Below are positions 6,462 through 6,758 of a stretch of 6,758 nucleotides of DNA, piece after piece. Both the position numbers and the translations under genes were made by a program. This stretch comes from Crocinitomicaceae bacterium (lineage in GTDB: Bacteria; Bacteroidota; Bacteroidia; Flavobacteriales_D; Sanyastnellaceae), in contig JADLBA010000029.1 in the NCBI GenBank assembly GCA_020848015.1, positions 1-6,758 of the forward strand, given 5' to 3'. The notes under the pieces are model-generated. The model ran no database searches and was not told the DNA's origin. It saw only the letters and a program-made list of their open reading frames with translations. Position 1 is the stretch's first letter; each line of letters begins with the position of its first letter.

Positions 6462-6608
6462 ATGAGGATTTTCTTCCGGATAAAATTGTTATTTACAAAA
6501 TTTCGTCAAAAAAATTACCGCAATGTGCGCAAAGACTTTCGCAAAGAGCGGGGAGGCGATGTGCCTCATAGAAGATTTTATCCAAGTAAACACAACTCAG
6601 GAAAATAG
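6462..6608 (+). CDS. Possible 48-residue basic micro-ORF
   Basis: The ORF runs from ATG to TAG and encodes a very basic peptide, about one third Lys or Arg, beginning MRIFFRIKLLF and ending SKHNSGK. Its only support is the TAnnTTTG box directly upstream, which would make a nearly leaderless transcript. I recognise no family. It overlaps in another frame a 59-codon ORF (6523-6702), and at most one of the two is likely to be real. An AT-rich spacer with many AAA codons gives basic peptides by chance. Confidence 0.2.
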   Translation: MRIFFRIKLLFTKFRQKNYRNVRKDFRKERGGDVPHRRFYPSKHNSGK

Positions 6609-6702
6609 ATTACTCACTAATAGGCCAGATACTTTTTTTCCCGAACAACAGCGCTATTACTCAACAGAATTCTTTCAGAGCCTAATACAACAGGCTTTGT
6701 AA
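6523..6702 (+). CDS. Possible 59-residue ORF, overlapping the basic micro-ORF
   Basis: The ORF runs from ATG to TAA and encodes a peptide of ordinary soluble composition beginning MCAKTFAKSGEAMC and ending FFQSLIQQAL. The frame is open upstream to 6484, with no other ATG start. It has no promoter of its own, no recognised motif and no Shine-Dalgarno. An 8-base direct repeat (CGCAAAGA at 6528 and 6540) lies in its start region. It could be a small gene, a decayed gene fragment or chance. Confidence 0.15.
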   Translation: MCAKTFAKSGEAMCLIEDFIQVNTTQENRLLTNRPDTFFPEQQRYYSTEFFQSLIQQAL

Positions 6703-6758
6703 AGGCGATTCAAAATCCAATGAACTGAAATACTTGCGGAGTCCTGCATATACAGTGA

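Larger units (their letters stand above)
6456..6758. other. Right-end stretch with no convincing gene
   Basis: Apart from the two weak ORFs listed separately, this stretch has a 5-bp hairpin (GAGGC/GCCTC, 6553-6567) and a second small stem (AGCCT/AGGCT near 6680-6695) without a T-run. On the minus strand, the last 75 bases could be the 3' end of a gene entering from the right (24 codons, ending at 6682), but this is too short to judge. No tRNA or recognisable RNA fold was seen. Confidence 0.5.

Noticed and set aside
6682..6756. Possible C-terminal end of a minus-strand gene entering from the right
   Set aside because: Only 24 codons are visible, with no motif; open frames of that length are expected by chance.

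Overview
The window looks like chromosomal DNA from a member of the Bacteroidota. Four things point there: a very large secreted protein of the gliding-motility/type IX secretion surface-protein kind; a GpsA with the SAYLGDLLVT motif I associate with this phylum; TTG-N18-TAnnTTTG-type promoter elements instead of sigma70 boxes; and start codons without clear Shine-Dalgarno sequences. No rRNA, tRNA, CRISPR array or insertion sequence was seen.

Layout. Positions 1-3444 (minus) hold the N-terminal 1148 codons of a giant exported protein that runs off the left edge. It has a signal peptide, a DUF7948-type domain opening with FIENRGQWP, seven SBBP-type beta-propeller units, one PKD domain and a tandem array of Cys-bearing Ig-like repeats. 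Divergent from it, 3581-4072 (+) encodes a small lipoprotein of unknown function. Tail-to-tail with that is gpsA (4149-5159, minus), glycerol-3-phosphate dehydrogenase, the only metabolic gene here. A 246-bp gap then carries outward-facing promoter elements for gpsA and for a two-gene plus-strand unit. The first gene of that unit (5406-5912) is a secreted protein built from one phage-tail-fibre-type module. The second (5940-6401) is a small secreted protein with a Cys cluster. A strong intrinsic terminator at 6421-6455 closes the unit. The last 300 bases hold no convincing gene, only two mutually overlapping short ORFs; the first starts just after a perfect TAnnTTTG box.

How they fit together. 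Four of the five solid genes encode envelope or exported proteins, so this is a cell-surface neighbourhood interrupted by a housekeeping gene. The 5406/5940 pair, with its own promoter and terminator and both products exported, is the only obvious novel transcription unit. Its role is unknown, and the tail-fibre resemblance only hints at an adhesive or binding module. The other genes look like ordinary Bacteroidota content.
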